Shown piece by piece: positions 5,521-5,831 of a DNA stretch of 5,831 nt. Source of the stretch: Chlorobiota bacterium. Lineage in GTDB: Bacteria > Bacteroidota > Ignavibacteria > SZUA-365 > JAADGX01. A model generated the notes under the pieces. It searched no databases. It saw only the letters and a program-made list of their open reading frames with translations, and was not told the origin of the DNA. The translations under genes were made by a program, and so were the position numbers. Each line of letters opens with the position of its first letter. The stretch's first letter is position 1. The DNA is taken from assembly GCA_013152135.1 (NCBI GenBank), contig JAADGX010000272.1, positions 1 through 5,831 on the forward strand, given 5' to 3'.

Positions 5521-5831
5521 ATGGACGTCAAAAGATTTCTCATTATGACGGGCGCGATGCTGATCGCCTGTGTTTTATGCGTCCACAGCTTGGGCGCGGG
5601 AAGTGTCAAAACCACTGAAGTATGTAATTACACGGGGCCGAAAAAACCGGCGCCTGATATCGATCAAAGTCATCACGACTTCGATGATGCTTCGTGGGCG
5701 AATTACGAAACGTGCAAGCCGTGTCACATTCCGCACAACGCGAACACCACGGTTGCGAATTCGCCCCTGTGGAGCCACGACTTGTCCACCGCGAGCTACA
5801 CGCTCTATTCACGGAGCACCATGGATGCCTC
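5521..5831 (+). CDS. Small secreted multiheme cytochrome c, N-terminal part (3' end outside window)
   Basis: The frame is open from ATG 5521 to the window end (103 complete codons). Residues 1-27 are a signal peptide: MDVKR, a hydrophobic core, then HSLGAG with likely cleavage near 26-27. LIAC (14-17) formally matches a lipobox, but the hydrophobic core continues past that Cys, so secretion by signal peptidase I is more likely. One heme site is visible, CKPCH (65-69) followed by IPHNAN, whose His is a candidate ligand. The following PLWSHDLSTASYTLYSRSTMDA is the usual lead-in to the SKLCLSCHDGTVAL segment with which the fragment at 1-351 begins. The two end fragments therefore look like complementary parts of paralogous cytochromes of roughly 220-230 residues and four hemes. 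An extracellular carrier or filament role is inference. The very short hydrophilic lead and a Cys at 35 outside any heme motif are minor oddities. Confidence 0.85.
   Translation, partial: MDVKRFLIMTGAMLIACVLCVHSLGAGSVKTTEVCNYTGPKKPAPDIDQSHHDFDDASWANYETCKPCHIPHNANTTVANSPLWSHDLSTASYTLYSRSTMDA

Noticed and set aside
5564..5574. LIAC in the last gene as a lipobox
   Set aside because: The hydrophobic core continues past the Cys (CVLCV) and a more usual cleavage region (HSLGAG) follows, so lipidation is unlikely though not excluded.
1..5831. tRNA, rRNA, CRISPR arrays, insertion sequences or attachment sites
   Set aside because: Nothing of this kind is visible. Coding genes fill nearly the whole window, the gaps are 83 bases or shorter, and no transposase or spaced repeats occur.

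Overview
The window is a compact, single-strand (+) cluster of exported multiheme c-type cytochrome genes plus an outer-membrane beta-barrel gene. It fits the electron-export region of a Gram-negative bacterium that respires extracellular acceptors (metal oxides, electrodes or partner cells). Evidence for a diderm host is the two lipobox signal peptides and a cysteine-free barrel that ends in Phe. Base composition is close to balanced (hand impression, not computed). The phylum cannot be fixed from sequence alone; Desulfuromonadia, Ignavibacteriota/Bacteroidota-like and related lineages carry comparable clusters.

Layout. (1) 1-351: C-terminal part of a small secreted cytochrome with three CXXCH motifs, its start lying upstream of the window, followed by a strong 15-bp hairpin with a short T run (376-417). 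(2) 435-1512: an NHL-repeat (six-bladed propeller) lipoprotein gene, broken near its 5' end by an exact 10-bp tandem duplication (537-556). Removing one copy restores a 355-residue lipoprotein. (3) 1530-2105: a 191-residue pentaheme lipoprotein. (4) 2157-4142: a 661-residue outer-membrane beta-barrel of about MtrB size. (5) 4142-5455: a 437-residue exported cytochrome with up to 15 hemes, whose start codon overlaps the barrel's stop (TGATG). (6) 5521-end: N-terminal part of another small secreted cytochrome, preceded by a good ribosome binding site and a possible promoter. It looks like a paralogue of gene 1.

How it may work together (inference). Genes 3-5 have the parts of a porin-cytochrome conduit: a barrel, a long thin multiheme wire able to thread it (the 15-heme protein, about 29 residues per heme) and a lipid-anchored multiheme protein at the membrane. 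NHL propellers often accompany such clusters and may act in assembly or docking. The flanking small cytochromes, predicted to be tetraheme when complete, would be abundant soluble or filament-forming extracellular carriers that receive electrons from the conduit.

The most notable points are the 10-bp duplication that switches the NHL lipoprotein out of frame, a G8 run in the next gene, the two-heme repeat architecture with non-canonical first and last heme motifs in the 15-heme protein, and the hairpin placed so close to the NHL gene that a separate promoter hardly fits between them.
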